DNA of 64,000 nt from Heterohyrax brucei (taxonomy: Eukaryota; Chordata; Mammalia; Hyracoidea; Procaviidae). A model generated the notes under the pieces. That model searched no databases and was not told where the DNA came from. It saw nothing but the letters and a program-made list of their open reading frames with translations. The position numbers were made by a program, and so were the translations under genes. How positions within the stretch are numbered: position 1 is the stretch's first letter; every line of letters starts with the position of its first letter. The DNA is taken from contig CM053156.1 in NCBI GenBank assembly GCA_028571685.1, positions 85,005,049-85,069,048 of the forward strand, in the 5' to 3' direction. Below, in pieces: positions 51,353 to 62,224 of this stretch.

Positions 51353-51610
51353 CATTTATCTACTTAGTGAAGACCGAGTGAATGAATTCACAGAAAGTGC
51401 TTAGCCTATACTTAGTCATTCACTGATATTTCTTCCTTCACTTGAAGAGTTGGCTATTTTCATCCTGAAAATAAATACTCAGTTTGAAAAAGAAAGGGGG
51501 TGGAAAGGTGAGAGAGATTAAAGGATGGGAACAATTCTCTGAGGGGGAAATGCAAAGAGACAAAACACGTCATACAAACAGAAGCACCTGCTCACTAAAA
51601 CAAATGAACA
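51353..51610. other. Unique sequence
   Basis: Nothing recognised. Confidence 0.4.
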
Positions 51611-51777
51611 AAAGCTGAAACCAGTGCCATCGAGTCGATGCCATCTCACAGCAGCGCTGGAAGACAGAAGAGAGAACTGTCCCGCAGGATTCCCAAGGAG
51701 CACCTGGTGGATTCAAGCCGCTGACCTCTTGGTGAGAAGCCATAGCTCTGAACCACGGAATCACCAGCGTTTCCTAC
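51611..51777 (-). mobile_element. AfroSINE, short form
   Basis: AAAGCTGAAACCAGTGCCATC to CGGAATCACCAGCGTTTCC. Confidence 0.9.
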
Positions 51778-52135
51778 GCCCTTGCTAGAGGTCTGCAGAA
51801 TGAACTCCAAACGACCCTGGGATTTCAGTTTTCACCCCTCAGGCCGGCCACAATTTAAAAGTCTGGTAATATCTGGTGCTAGGGAGGGTCGGGGGAGCAG
51901 GCAGTCTCACGTCTTCTGAGTGCATCTCCTGGAAAAGGCACAACGGTACCAATTCCTCAAGAACATGTGCTCATTCTCACTTTTGGGGGGCAGGTCTGTA
52001 GGAATAAGGGCATCCGTGAGTGAGTAGGAACAGAAGGGGACACTCATGGCAGCACTGTCATAGCAGATAGCTTAGATAAACGGCAGACTCTCTGAAATCC
52101 AGAATGTTCTCCAGCTGTTTATGGTGAGAATCAGA
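51778..52135. other. Unique sequence
   Basis: No gene or repeat recognised. Confidence 0.4.
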
Positions 52136-52330
52136 GCTACCAAACCCCAATCCATTGGCACTGAGTTGACTTCCACGCACACCAACCCTACAAGACTGGG
52201 TAGAAATGCCCGGCTGTGATCTCTGGGGAAGCTGTCCGCCCATCTGTCTCCCATGGAGTGGCAGCTGGGTGGAACTGACAATGGTTTGGCCAAGTGTTGA
52301 GCACTTGAACACTGTATCATGAGGTTTCCT
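52136..52330 (-). mobile_element. AfroSINE, long form
   Basis: ACCAAACCCCAATCCATTGG, CATCTGTCTCCCATGGAGTGG and GTATCATGAGGTTTCC. Antisense. Confidence 0.85.
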
Positions 52331-52341
52331 TAACTGTAGCT

Positions 52342-52499
52342 ACAAAATCCACCGCTGCGCTGTCAATTCTGACTCTTAATGACCCTGTAGGACAGAGGAG
52401 AACTGCCCTGTAGGGTTTCCGAGGAGTGGCAGGTGGATTTGAACCACCAGCCTTTAGGTGAGCAGCCTAACACTTAACCCCTGTGCCACTGGGGCCCTA
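52342..52499 (-). mobile_element. AfroSINE, short form
   Basis: CTACAAAATCCACCGCTGCG to CTGTGCCACTGGGGCCC; directly after the previous copy, same direction. Confidence 0.9.
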
Positions 52500-53015
52500 G
52501 AGCTACAAGTGCTCCTAATCACAGTTCATATTGATTGAATGTATTCTCTGGCCCAGACACCCCAAAGAAAGCTCCTTGTGCCTGCAATTTGCATTTGCTA
52601 TAACGTACAGTTGCCCCAGAACCTCCCGTTCACAAATGGAGAGTTGGATTTGAACCCACTGCCTGACCCTAAAACTTGGACTCTGAAACTTTGGACTAGA
52701 TAAAACTCTTGGTCCTAAAGAATGTGGCCAGTGAACCAAGAAAGGTTCAAGAAATGAGAACATTGTAATAACGCAGTTACATAATAAGCAAATAAAAAGC
52801 TCTACTCACCTTCATTGTCACGGCACTCATGACACAGGCATGTAGGCACACACACACGCAGGCACACACACAATGTTCACTGCATTCCCCACTAGAACCT
52901 GAGCCTCATGACAGTAGAATTCTGCTATTTACTGTCTTCGGTGCCCAGAGACAGTGTCTTGTACCCAGTAGACCTGGAAAAATGTTTGTTTAGTGAATCA
53001 ACGAACAAATCACTT
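52500..53015. mobile_element. L2 fragments and a short ACAC repeat
   Basis: Sense L2 3' end at about 52885-53010 (GAACCTGAGCCTCATGACAG, CGGTGCCCAGAGACAGTG). ACACACACACGCAGGCACAC at about 52848. The middle is not assigned. Confidence 0.6.
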
Positions 53016-54010
53016 TCATCTCAAAGCATTCAGCCTCCAGGATGAAGCTAGGGACCGTCGTAGCCTGAGGCTGGGGGCTGCTGCTGTGATGGCAGGGTTG
53101 TCAAAAGGACTTCGGGGTGCTAAGTCTGGGCAAACTGGAGTTCTGGGGGACAACATGGCTGCAGCCGCCCAGTTTCCCATGGCTTCTCTCGAGCTCTTGT
53201 GATCAAATAGATGACAACGTAATAAATCTGGAAGCTACATTTCTTTTGGCCGCAGAGTAAGAAACTGCTGGCAGCTTTTAGCTGCGTAAATTAAAACAAT
53301 AAGCTGTTTTTGGAAATTATGTCTCTAAGTATGCACACGCTTGAATTAGCATCTAGCTCAGACCCCATCATCACATCACCGGCAGAGAGCAGGGAAACTC
53401 TGCGAGCACCCACAAATGGCCCTTCTCTTCTCTGCTGTCCTTGAGAGTCACCATCGACCTTTCTAGAAATTTCTAGAAAAAGAAGGGTCTCTTCCTCAAT
53501 CCCTCCCCTCCCTCAAGGCAGACCGCAGCCATCCTAATCCTGTTCAGACACCAATTCGTAGAATAATCATTGCAAAGCGTTTTCTCTAAGGAAAAAAAAA
53601 AAAAGAGTTGTCTCAGCTGTAGTTAATTTCCTCCTGATTAGTCTAACCTTTCCTCTCTTGAGGAAGTTGTTTGGCTGAGGGAAAACGCAGTCACAATATT
53701 GTTTTATGACTGTTTATCTTCAGATCTCAAGCGATGCTGATTGCAAATATTTATGTGCATTTAAAAAAAAATCTTGGCTAGTGTTTGGAATGCATTTCTT
53801 AAAAATGAGTGAAATCAAATTTCGGGTGGATCAAGTAATTTGGGAGGATTTCAAAGTCTTCACCAAGTTCCCCGACCAGCCCGCTGGGACTGATCGCATA
53901 TATGCAGCAATTAGGCAAAGATGATCACAATGATGTCAGTTACTGTCCTGTTCGGCTTTTGAAGGCTTGTCTCAGTTTCAAGTGTGCATTATGGACGACT
54001 AGAAATCAAA
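53016..54010. other. Repeat-free tract, candidate conserved element(s)
   Basis: Nearly 1 kb without transposons. Two blocks look most constrained: 53215-53370 (GCTGCGTAAATTAAAAC, CTTGAATTAGCATCTAGCTC) and 53605-53950 (GTAGTTAATTTCCTCCTGATTAG, GATTGCAAATATTTATGTGC, GCAATTAGGCAAAGATGATC). They contain POU- and homeodomain-like cores. A 72-codon frame at 53706-53924 is not credible as a gene. Confidence 0.5.
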
Positions 54011-54929
54011 ACCTTGGCATATATGTCATTAAAGAGGAAAATCTCTGAATGAGAATACTTGGCATTTCTGATGGACATGTTGCTTTTTCTCTGAGACATG
54101 ATTTACGACACACCAAGGATGAAGCCCTCGATTACTTTCTCTACCCGCACGTGGCCATGGAGGTGTGGTTTGCAGCCCTGAGCTGAAAAACACCCCCTGT
54201 TTCTTTTCTAAGTCTTTCTTTTTCTCTAAAGGTAGCAGTTGGGAGATTGGCTGTCTGGTTAGTTCTCTGAAAACAACATCGGGAGGGGAAAGGATGTCCT
54301 GTCGTGGGAAACTCCAGGGTTCTAGAATCACCAGGATCTCTCGGGGTTTGAATCTCACTTTTGGCAGTTACTGGCACCGCGGCCATCAGGGAAACTACCG
54401 AACTTCTCAAACCCTTGTACCCTCCTCTAAAAACAGAGAAGATGAGGCTCACCCAGTTCTCTGATGATGGCATGCTGGCTGGAGAAAAGAAAAGGGGGTT
54501 ATTGACTCAAGAAAATGAGAAGTCCAAGGGTGGCTTCAGGTTTAGTTGCACACAGGAGCACAGATGGTGTGGCCAGGTACTCTCTCTGCCTCTTTCCTTC
54601 TTCTTGCCTGACATCTTTTTCTCTGGGGCTCTGCTGGCCTCCTCCACAGCAGGTAGACGGGCTCCTGGAGCGGAAACGCGCCTCTGGGTGGCCCTAGTTT
54701 TGCTTCATTTCTGCACCACAACGCCCTTCTGCTGCTCAGGGTCCAAGGCAAGCTGTCTGTGACCTGGATAACAGGGGCCGTGACTGGCCAGATGTGAGTC
54801 CTTGGGACTGACCGTCAGGTAACCCTGATGGACGTGCTCACGACCATCCCATGGTCAGTGACAGAGTGTCATTCTCTGGGAAGTGGGGTGGGGTGGGTGC
54901 TGTCCCTAGGCTCTGCCTTCAGTACTGAT
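54011..54929. other. Mostly unique, with MIR
   Basis: MIR sense at about 54305-54450 (GGGGTTTGAATCTCAC, CTTGTACCCTCCTCTAAAAAC). Frames on both strands at 54141-54762 match nothing known. Confidence 0.5.
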
Positions 54930-55480
54930 TCAACACTATTGACTGAGCACACGGCTGCTCTGGACAAGGTCTCTGTCCTCGTGGAGTTTTCATGGGTGGG
55001 ATGACAGTCAGGACACACGTTGCCAAGTGCAGACCATAACAGAGGTGATAAAGGAGATAAAGGAGGCTGGTGGTGCCAAGGCCACGGCTAGGAGGGCAAG
55101 GGTGGTCACTCTAGCAAACAGGTGGACAGGGTAGTCACTCTGAGGAGCTAATGTCCAAGCTGGGCTCTAATGCAAAGGGGACAGGCCTGGGTGCTTGGAG
55201 GAGACCATCGTGGGCGCCTGGAGGAGACTGTCATGGGTGCTTAAAGGAAACAGTGACGAACGCTTGAAGGAAAGTGTTCAAGGGAGAAGATGCCATATGT
55301 GCAAAGGTCCCAATGATGCAACGGCTGTGAACTGCTGGGGACACAGAAGGAAGGGAAGAAAGAGTAAGGAGTGGGACTTCTCAGCGTGGAAAGGTATTTG
55401 GGTTTTACTTTCAGCTTCTGGGAAAGATGTGGGTGGGATTCAGCCAGGGAGCCTGATACCGACCTGACTTGGATTCTTAA
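54930..55480 (-). mobile_element. L2 LINE, antisense
   Basis: ACTATTGACTGAGCACACGG, GAGGAGCTAATGTCCAAGC, GGTCCCAATGATGCAACG. The order fits antisense L2, with a short tandem repeat inside. Confidence 0.65.
55189..55280 (+). repeat. 23-bp tandem repeat, four copies
   Basis: Units at 55189, 55212, 55235 and 55258, based on GGGTGCTTGGAGGAGAC and diverging steadily left to right. Lies within L2 sequence. Confidence 0.85.
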
Positions 55481-55484
55481 AAAC

Positions 55485-55690
55485 GAGACCCGGTTGCGCA
55501 GTGGTTAACTGCGCAGCTGCTGAGCGAAAGGTTGGCCGTTTCACTCCCACACAGCAGCTCTGCAGGGCGAGTCCTGGTGATCTGCTTCCTTAAAGACTAC
55601 AGCTTAGGGAGCCTTATATGGGTAGTTCTCTGTCACATTGGGTCACAACGAGCTGAAGTTGAATCAAAGGCATCTAGCAACAACAAAATA
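55485..55690 (+). mobile_element. AfroSINE, long form, CAACA tail
   Basis: GAGACCCGGTTGCGCAGTGG head, TTCCTTAAAGACTACAGC centre, CATCTAGCAACAACAAAAT tail. Confidence 0.9.
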
Positions 55691-56403
55691 CTTACCAAAG
55701 ATTAGCTGAGTGTCTGGTGGCATTTGGACTGTAGGATCGTGGGACTGAGGCTTCTCTAGTGTCTGTTATCCTTTTTTCCTTAGGGGTTAAGCACTGGATT
55801 TTGACTGGGCACATGACTACCAGGAAGAAGGGCCACATTTTCTAAGTTCATTCTCAATTCTGGCCAGTGTGATGTAAACGGGAGTAAGGTATATGGCTTC
55901 TGAGAAGCAACCTTGAAGGGAAGGGTCATGCTGTTTCACGCCGCTTCTTTCTTCCTGCTGGCTGGAATGTAGATGCAATGACTGGAGCTCAGGCAACCAT
56001 ACTGGGCCAAGAGGTGTAACTCATAAGCTATGAATGGCTGAGAAATTACAAAGAAGGGACCTGTGTTCCTGGTGATTGCAGAGCCACCCTGCTAGCCCCA
56101 GAATGCTTTCCTCTGGAGAAAGAGAAATGAACTTATAAAAGTGCATTAATGAAGATACTAGTGTCCCAGGGCTACATATAAACGGTACTTTTAGTAAGCT
56201 GCATTCGAGGATGTAGCACTGAAATTTCAGGAAGTATTCCAGTGCCTGGTTCTGATATGATAGAATACTTGAAATCTGGACCAACCCTGAGAACTGGAGT
56301 TCATGGGCTCTCCCAAGTAGCTGGAGGAAGGAGATGGGGGCAGAAAAGGACATGGGTATCAGGAAACGTGCCTTTTTAACTTCATTTTCCCAAAATGGAA
56401 GAT
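55691..56403. other. Old repeat of unassigned family and unique sequence
   Basis: 55860-56150 (GGCCAGTGTGATGTAAACGG, GACTGGAGCTCAGGCAACC) resembles a common mammalian LTR or DNA element that I cannot name. No gene recognised. Confidence 0.4.
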
Positions 56404-56950
56404 TATTGTTGTTGCTAGGTACCTTCAAATTTTCCTTTCTCATGACAATGTGTTCAAAGTATGTGAGACATAATCTTGCCATCCTTGCTTCCAAATAGCA
56501 CTCTGCTTGTACTTCTTCCAAAACAAACCTGTTTGCTCTTTTGGCAGTCCATTGTGTATTCAGTATTCGTCTCCAGTACCACAGTTCAAGAGCATCAACT
56601 CCTCTTCAGTCCTCCTTATTCCTCCTCCAGCTTTCACATGCATATGAGGCAACTGAAAATACTGGGGCTTGGGCAGGCACGTCTTCAAGGTGACATCTTT
56701 GCTTTTCAACATTTGAAAGAGGTCTTTTTCAGCAGATCTGGCCAACTCAAAATGTCTTTTGATTTCTTCACTGCTGTTTCCAAGAGTATTGCTTATGGAT
56801 CCAAGTAAAATGAAATCCTTAATGACTTCAATCTTTTCTCCATTTATCATAATGTTGCTTGTGGGTCCCATTGTGAGGCTTTGTATTTTCTTTATATTGA
56901 ATTGTAACCCATACTGAAAGCTGTGGTCTTTGATCTTCATCAGTAAGAGA
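56404..56950 (-). mobile_element. RTE LINE, 3' part, antisense
   Basis: Tail ATTGTTGTTGCTAGGTACC, then a deletion to CAAAGTATGTGAGACATAATC, then continuous RTE coding sequence to CTTTGATCTTCATCAGTAAGAG. A few hundred bases just upstream of the 3' end are missing. Confidence 0.85.
56560..56947 (-). pseudogene. RTE reverse transcriptase remnant
   Basis: The minus frame reads LLLMKIKDHSFQYGLQFNIK and INGEKIEVIKDFILLGS in RTE order, then EIKRHFELARSAEKDL. It is one of the longest uninterrupted RTE frames here, but has no catalytic box. It starts in non-RTE sequence at 57021. Confidence 0.85.
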
Positions 56951-57854
56951 AGGCATTTCCTGGCTTCCCAGGGGATCAAGGTGATCCATAGCTCCAAGAA
57001 GCAGCCCATCCTCTTTTTCACAGATTTCAGCTGCCTAAGTAGTGGAGTTCTCCCTTTTCTACAGTATCTGTGGGGTTCAGATCATCAAGCTTCCTTCACG
57101 GCCTCAGACACTTCATTGTTCTGGAAGTTTCCTCACACATGTGCTGATCTGGAGTTTAGTGATCATGACAGTCACTCACACTCCCTGCAGACGCATTTCG
57201 ATTTCAGTGGCGCCTCTCATCTCCTAGCTTAGATGGGAAAGGGAAGAGTCGTTCTCTGTCCTTCAGTGACCAAGAGCAGCTCACAGATGAGTCTATACTA
57301 ATTCATCTTCACCAAAATCCACCACCTCTTCTGATTCCTTTAGGAAAATCACAGGAATTCCTGGGGTCCCAGCTCTGACACAGAGTTGAATAAAGCCCAC
57401 TTCACAGGGTCATGAAGGAATGAAGTGAGATAATCTATGTGCAGAGCATTCTTCAAAATGCTTCTAAGTACAGAATTTTGGGGGCACTTGGGGCTGCCCC
57501 TAGAGTGTACAGGGGAGCCAAGCCAGCCAAGTGCCGTCAAGTTGGATTCGACTCATGGCAAGGAAGTTATTTTTTGCCGTGTACTCTGTGCCTACAAGCA
57601 AGTTGAGTGACCTGAAATCAGCATGTCAGCACCAATCTGGTCTCAGTCTTAGGTGGTTCTGTGTAAACAACACCAGGTACATCTTGTGGGCAAGGAGAGA
57701 ACCCATATAGTTCCAGTCCAGCCTTGGGAACTCCTCTCTGATACCACAGCCAGCCCAGCTGGTACCAGGACAAGAGTCAAGGGCACTACTAAGCAGTCCC
57801 TTTGAGGGATGAGTCCAATCCTGTCCATGTGGCAGCCATTTTTAGCTTTCATTT
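56951..57854. other. Mostly unique, with MIR and SINE scraps
   Basis: MIR at about 57360-57460 (GACACAGAGTTGAATAAAGCC, GAAGTGAGATAATCTATG). AfroSINE 3' scrap at 57522-57560 (GCCGTCAAGTTGGATTCGAC). No gene recognised. Confidence 0.45.
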
Positions 57855-58030
57855 TTCTTTTTAATTTTACTGTGTTTTCAGTGAAATGTTACACCACAAA
57901 TAATTCCCACTTAGTAATTTAATACACAAATTGTTCAGTGGCATCGGTTACATTTTTTGCAATGCGTTGGCCCTCTGATTATTTCTGTTCTAGATGATCT
58001 CTTTCCAGTGCTCTAGTTTCCCTCCCCCTT
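57855..58030 (-). mobile_element. LINE-1 3' UTR end, antisense
   Basis: TTTAATTTTACTGTGTTTTCAG, CACAAATTGTTCAGTGGCATC and GATTATTTCTGTTCTAG match the elephant-type antisense LINE-1 end. 5'-truncated. Confidence 0.75.
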
Positions 58031-58192
58031 ACCTCGGTGCAGTGGTTCAACACTTCAGCTGCTAACGAGAAGGCCAGTAGCTCAAGTCTGCCAGATGCTC
58101 CTGGAAACTCTGTGGAGCAGTTCTACTCTGCCCTGTACAGTCACTGTGAGTTGGAATCAACTCAATGGCAGTGAGTTTGTTTTTTTTTGGTT
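58031..58192 (+). mobile_element. AfroSINE, short form
   Basis: CCTCGGTGCAGTGGTTCAAC to GGCAGTGAGTTTGTTTTTTT; abuts the LINE-1 end. Confidence 0.9.
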
Positions 58193-58599
58193 GGTTTGTT
58201 TACCTTCTCATCTTGGCTTTAAGGTCATTGTTGAAGGACAAAGCAGCTGGGAGCAAGCAAGGCGTGCTTTTCCATCCCAGTGTTCTCCCTGCAGCTCTAC
58301 CTTCAACGCCTCTTGGCTCGTTGCAGCAGCTCAGGTGGCCAGGAAGTGCAGTGTCTGTGCTGCTTGGATTTGACCCACTGATATCAGACATCAGAGATGG
58401 GGAATACATGAAAGCACCTTCAGGAGCTCTCAGCAGGACTCAGATCGCCTGTTGGACCTGCCCTGCTGCACCATAGCTGAGCAACTGGCCTGCCTATTGG
58501 ACAAGGAGGAGAAAAATATCATGACCACAGTGAGCACACAACAAAGAACACACAGCCTGCCTGCTTTGATGTAACTAAATAAAACAAAAAAGCAGAACA
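58193..58599. other. Unassigned, possibly LINE-1 5' region
   Basis: Complex sequence leading into the LINE-1; 58430-58600 is probably its upstream part. No gene recognised. Confidence 0.4.
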
Positions 58600-58811
58600 A
58601 AACAAATGGATCCACAATTAATAAACAAAGAAAAAAGTACTGAATGTCCCAAGGACAGTAGACAATATCAAAATGTATTTTTAAAAAATGACAGGAAGTT
58701 TTCAGGAGGTATCTAAAATAAAACACCAGATGACTTTCCAGTAGAAGAAAAGGGACTAGAATTATCTGATAGGGAATTTAAATTGCTAATATTCAGAGCT
58801 ATCTAAGAGTT

Positions 58812-58984
58812 GAGAAAAACCTGGTGGTGCAGTGGTTAAGTGTTATGGCTGCTAACCAAAAAGGCTGGCAGTTCAAACCTGCCAGGTGCTCCTTGGAAAC
58901 TCTATGAGGTGGTTCTGCCTTGTCCTAGAGGGTCACTATGAGATGGAACCAATTCATCAGCAGTGGGTTTGTTTTTTGGTTTTT
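58812..58984 (+). mobile_element. AfroSINE, short form, in LINE-1
   Basis: AAAAACCTGGTGGTGCAGTGG to GGTTTGTTTTTTGG. Flanked by ATCTAAGAGTT (58801) and ATCTAAGAATT (58985), an 11-bp duplication with one change. Confidence 0.93.
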
Positions 58985-60261
58985 ATCTAAGAATTGAAGG
59001 TAAAAGCAGACAAAAATGAGGAAAAAATAGATTAATGGAAAAGGCAGAAAAATTCACGGGAGAACTCATGAGAATAATTCAGGAACAAAATGCCAAAATA
59101 AAATCACAACTGGAAATCATACAAAAGCAACAAGTGGAAATCCCAAAATGAACAAGATTTCAGAAATGGATAGTGTCATAAATGGGCTAAGGAGCATGTT
59201 TGAGATGGGAACAAAGGATCAGTGAAATTGAAGATAAACACTTGGATACATCTCTCTTTGAGGAAAAATCAGAATAAAGAACAAAGAAAAATGAAGAAAC
59301 CCTGAGAATGATGTGGGATGCCATCAAAAGAAAACATTTGCCAGTGACCAGAGTTCTAGTATAGGGAGGAAAATGGAATACACAGAGAGGATCGTTGAAG
59401 AACTTCTGACAGGAAACTTCCCTAACATCATGAAAGATGTAAAGCTGGCCAGCCATGAAGCTCAATGAACCTCTTATAGGATAGACCCTAAAAGAAAATC
59501 ACCAAAGTGTATCATAATTACACTTGCTAAAACCAAAGACAGAGAAAAAATTCAGACAGCAGCTTGCAAAAAACAAAAAGTCAAATACAGAGGAGAAACT
59601 ACATGACTAAACCTTGATTATTTGGCAGAAACTATGCAGGCAAGAAAGCAGTGGGATGATACACATAAAACCTTGAAAGAAAAAAATATGCTAACCGAGA
59701 ACAGTATATCCTGTGAATCTATTGTTCAAATTTGATAGTGAAATTAGATGATTTACAGATAAGTGGAAATCAAGAGAATATGTAAAAACCAAAGCAAACT
59801 TACAAGGATTATTAAAAAGAGTCCTTTGGTTTGAGAACAAATATTATCAAACCACAGCTTGAATCTAGGACACAAGATTATACTAGTGAGATACCAACCT
59901 AGGAAATGAACTCTCAAGGGCTATTCAAAACCAAAAGAATTATAACAGGGAACCAGAGAGGTTAATCTGTAAACAACAATAGTATCAGAACAATAGAAGA
60001 GGGAATAAACAGTGTAGATACCAGATTTTCTAACAGAGGTGAAGGCAAAGCATTACCAAGTGACAGCAGTCTGGTTCAGCCCTAGGAAGACAAGGGTGAA
60101 CTTTAAGGTAACCATAAAGAAAGTTAATAAACCTATTCATCAAAGTAAACAAAGAAAACATAAAGTCTCAATAAAAGGGTAATCTATACCAGCAGAAGAA
60201 ATGAAAAAGAAATCCAGAAACCAAGGGAATTCCACACAGGAGAGTAAGAGGAACAAAGAAC

Positions 60262-60372
60262 ATGCCATTATCATCAGAAAAAGCATTGCATATGACAGCA
60301 ATAAACGCACACCTATCAACAGTTACACTGAATGTAAATGACCTAAATGTACCCATAAAAAGAGAGGGACCA
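60262..60372 (+). pseudogene. LINE-1 ORF2 N-terminal remnant
   Basis: The frame reads NAHLSTVTLNVNDLNVPIKR, the conserved start of LINE-1 ORF2 (endonuclease N-terminus, ..LNVNGLN..). It breaks off into CCAAATGCCATCAAGTC, an antisense AfroSINE scrap, at the deletion point. Confidence 0.85.
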
Positions 60373-60900
60373 GCCAAATGCCATCAAGTCATAATAGCAG
60401 GAATCATCAATGTGCTGTTTAGAAGGGACACCCCTCAAAAACACGATGCCTGGTACTAGTACAATGACAGATATTTTGACCAATGGAACAGAATTGAGAA
60501 CTCAGATTTAAATCCATCCACCTGTGGCCAGTTGATCTTCGACGAGGTCCCAAAGTCCATCAAATAGGAAAAGGACAGTCTTTTTAGCAGATGGGGCTGG
60601 CAAAATTGGGTGTCGTCTCCTATCATGGAGCAAACTGTGGGCATTATGTTGAGTGACATGAGTCAGTCACAGAGGCACAGGTGTGTGAGACTGCGACTAT
60701 GAAAACTCAGAAAGGTTTACACCCAGAGAGTAACAATCTTTGGTGGTTACCAAGGAGGGAAGGAGTGGGAATGGGGTGGGGGAGAGTTGTTCAGTAGTTC
60801 ATATTTAATACTGGTGCCATACTTTGCCTATAAGTGGAGCTGTTCGCACATGTTTGTTCTAACTGTTATCAGGAACGTAGTTAAAGTTGCCAAGAAAAGA

Positions 60901-61014
60901 GACCTTGTGTGTGAGCCTCAAATTTAATCTGAATAACAAAAAAAGAGAGAGAGACAGGAAGAAGAAAAAGGAAAGGCGTGAGGGAAAAAGGGAGTTAAAA
61001 CTGCGTGTTTAAAT
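60901..61014. other. Purine-rich sequence
   Basis: AAAGAGAGAGAGACAGGAAG and similar; probably remnant of the LINE-1 tail. Confidence 0.4.
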
Positions 61015-61022
61015 GGGATCAA

Positions 61023-61197
61023 ACCAAATCAAATCCAAACCCACTGCCGAAGAGTCGTTGCCAACTCATAGCAACCCTAAAGGGCAGAATGGAACTGCCC
61101 CATAGAGTTTCCAAGGAATGCCTGGTGGGTTCGAACTGCCAGCCTTTGGCTTAGCAGCACTAGCAGTTAACCAGAATGCCACCAGGGTTTCCAAAAG
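61023..61197 (-). mobile_element. AfroSINE, short form
   Basis: Well preserved antisense copy. Flanked by GGGATCAA (61015-61022 and 61198-61205). Confidence 0.93.
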
Positions 61198-61205
61198 GGG
61201 ATCAA

Positions 61206-61499
61206 GTGAGGTTAATTATGAATAAAAATAAGAAATGCATTATGTAAATAGAAAATAACAGAAAAATTGTGAGTTCATTTGTTGCCAAAATTATCTCTTT
61301 AGAAGGAGGTGAGCAAAACAAGCCCCAGAAAGGTAAGGGTTAAATACAGTACCCTATTTATTATAGTATGCTGAGCTGGAGAATACAACTGGAGTTTAAC
61401 TCAAGACAGTGGTTCCCTATGGCTCTTAGCCAACTGCCTATCCTGCCAAGTCAAAGCTGCTGCTGCAGCAGTAGAGTAAAAAAAGTCATTGTTGACTAT
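61206..61499. other. Unassigned, possibly LINE-1 related
   Basis: AT-rich to 61300, then complex. No gene recognised. Confidence 0.35.
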
Positions 61500-61820
61500 T
61501 TGTGTCACAGAAGATTTTTTTTTTAGGGAAGGCGGTATTCACAGGTGACACTCTATTTTATGAGCCTATCTGTTAATTCAGTTAAAAGCAACCTCAGGGG
61601 ATAGTTTCAGTTGAGGATTTAGAGAGTCTCTCAGGGCAATAGCCTCATGAGTCCTCCAGTCTTAATTGGTCCATTAAGTGTGGACTTTTTAAGAATTTGA
61701 GTTCTGTTCCACGTTTTTCTCCCCTTCTATGAGGAATTGCTATGGTGACCTTGATGAAAATGGTCAGTAGTGGTCCCCGGGCACTATCTAGTTCTTCTGC
61801 TCTCCGGGTAGATGAGCTAG
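61500..61820 (-). mobile_element. LINE-1 3' UTR internal piece, antisense
   Basis: TTTTATGAGCCTATCTGTTAATTC, AATTTGAGTTCTGTTCCACG, CCCCGGGCACTATCTAGTTC. The order matches the elephant-type LINE-1 3' UTR. Confidence 0.7.
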
Positions 61821-62054
61821 CAGGGCAGCTGCGCTTTGCGGGAAGAGCCTAACTCCTCAGACACATTTGATTGGTCCAGGGGCAGACACATGACCTAAGC
61901 TGGACCAATCAGAATCTCTTTCTTCGGATCGTGGATGGAGAGTGATGCTTTCTCCTTAAGGATTTGAACCTGTGATTTATAACATTGTAAGACAGCAAAG
62001 AAGGTCCCCAGGAGTAAGCAGCCGTTAGCGGAGCCATAAATGTCCCTGCTGTGT
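61821..62054. other. Unique sequence or old repeat
   Basis: GACACATGACCTAAGCTGG then ACCAATCAGAATC at 61884 is a common repeat-like phrase, also loosely seen near 22515. No gene recognised. Confidence 0.35.
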
Positions 62055-62215
62055 TTTTAGGTGTCACGGAGACGATTTTCAGCTCACTACAGCCACAGGT
62101 GACAGAGTGGAACTGCCTCATGGGGTTTTCTAGACTGTCACTTTACAGGAGCAGACTGCCAGGTCTTTCTCCGCTGGGTTGGTTCCAACTGGCGACCTTT
62201 CGGTCAGAACCCAGC
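62055..62215 (-). mobile_element. AfroSINE, long form
   Basis: GACTGTCACTTTACAGGAGC, CCAGGTCTTTCTCCGCTGGG and GCGACCTTTCGGTCAG. Antisense; 3' end degraded. Confidence 0.82.
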
Positions 62216-62224
62216 CATGATGGG

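Larger units (their letters stand above)
58600..60900 (+). mobile_element. LINE-1, 5' part joined to 3' part
   Basis: 58600-60260 covers upstream and ORF1-region sequence (GGAAATCATACAAAAGCAAC, GCCAGCCATGAAGCTCAATG, AAAAAATATGCTAACCGAG). ORF2 starts at 60292 and breaks off near 60366. From about 60430 the late ORF2 (CCTGGTACTAGTACAATGAC, GAATTGAGAACTCAG) and then 3' UTR follow. Most of ORF2 is deleted, and stops abound. Confidence 0.82.

Noticed and set aside
51006..51404. Frames of 104-132 codons rich in HPS and SIHPS
   Set aside because: Direct translation of the TCCA tandem repeat.
53706..53924. 72-codon frame in the repeat-poor 53-54 kb tract
   Set aside because: Short, begins in AT-rich DNA and shows no motif; sequence character fits a non-coding conserved element better.
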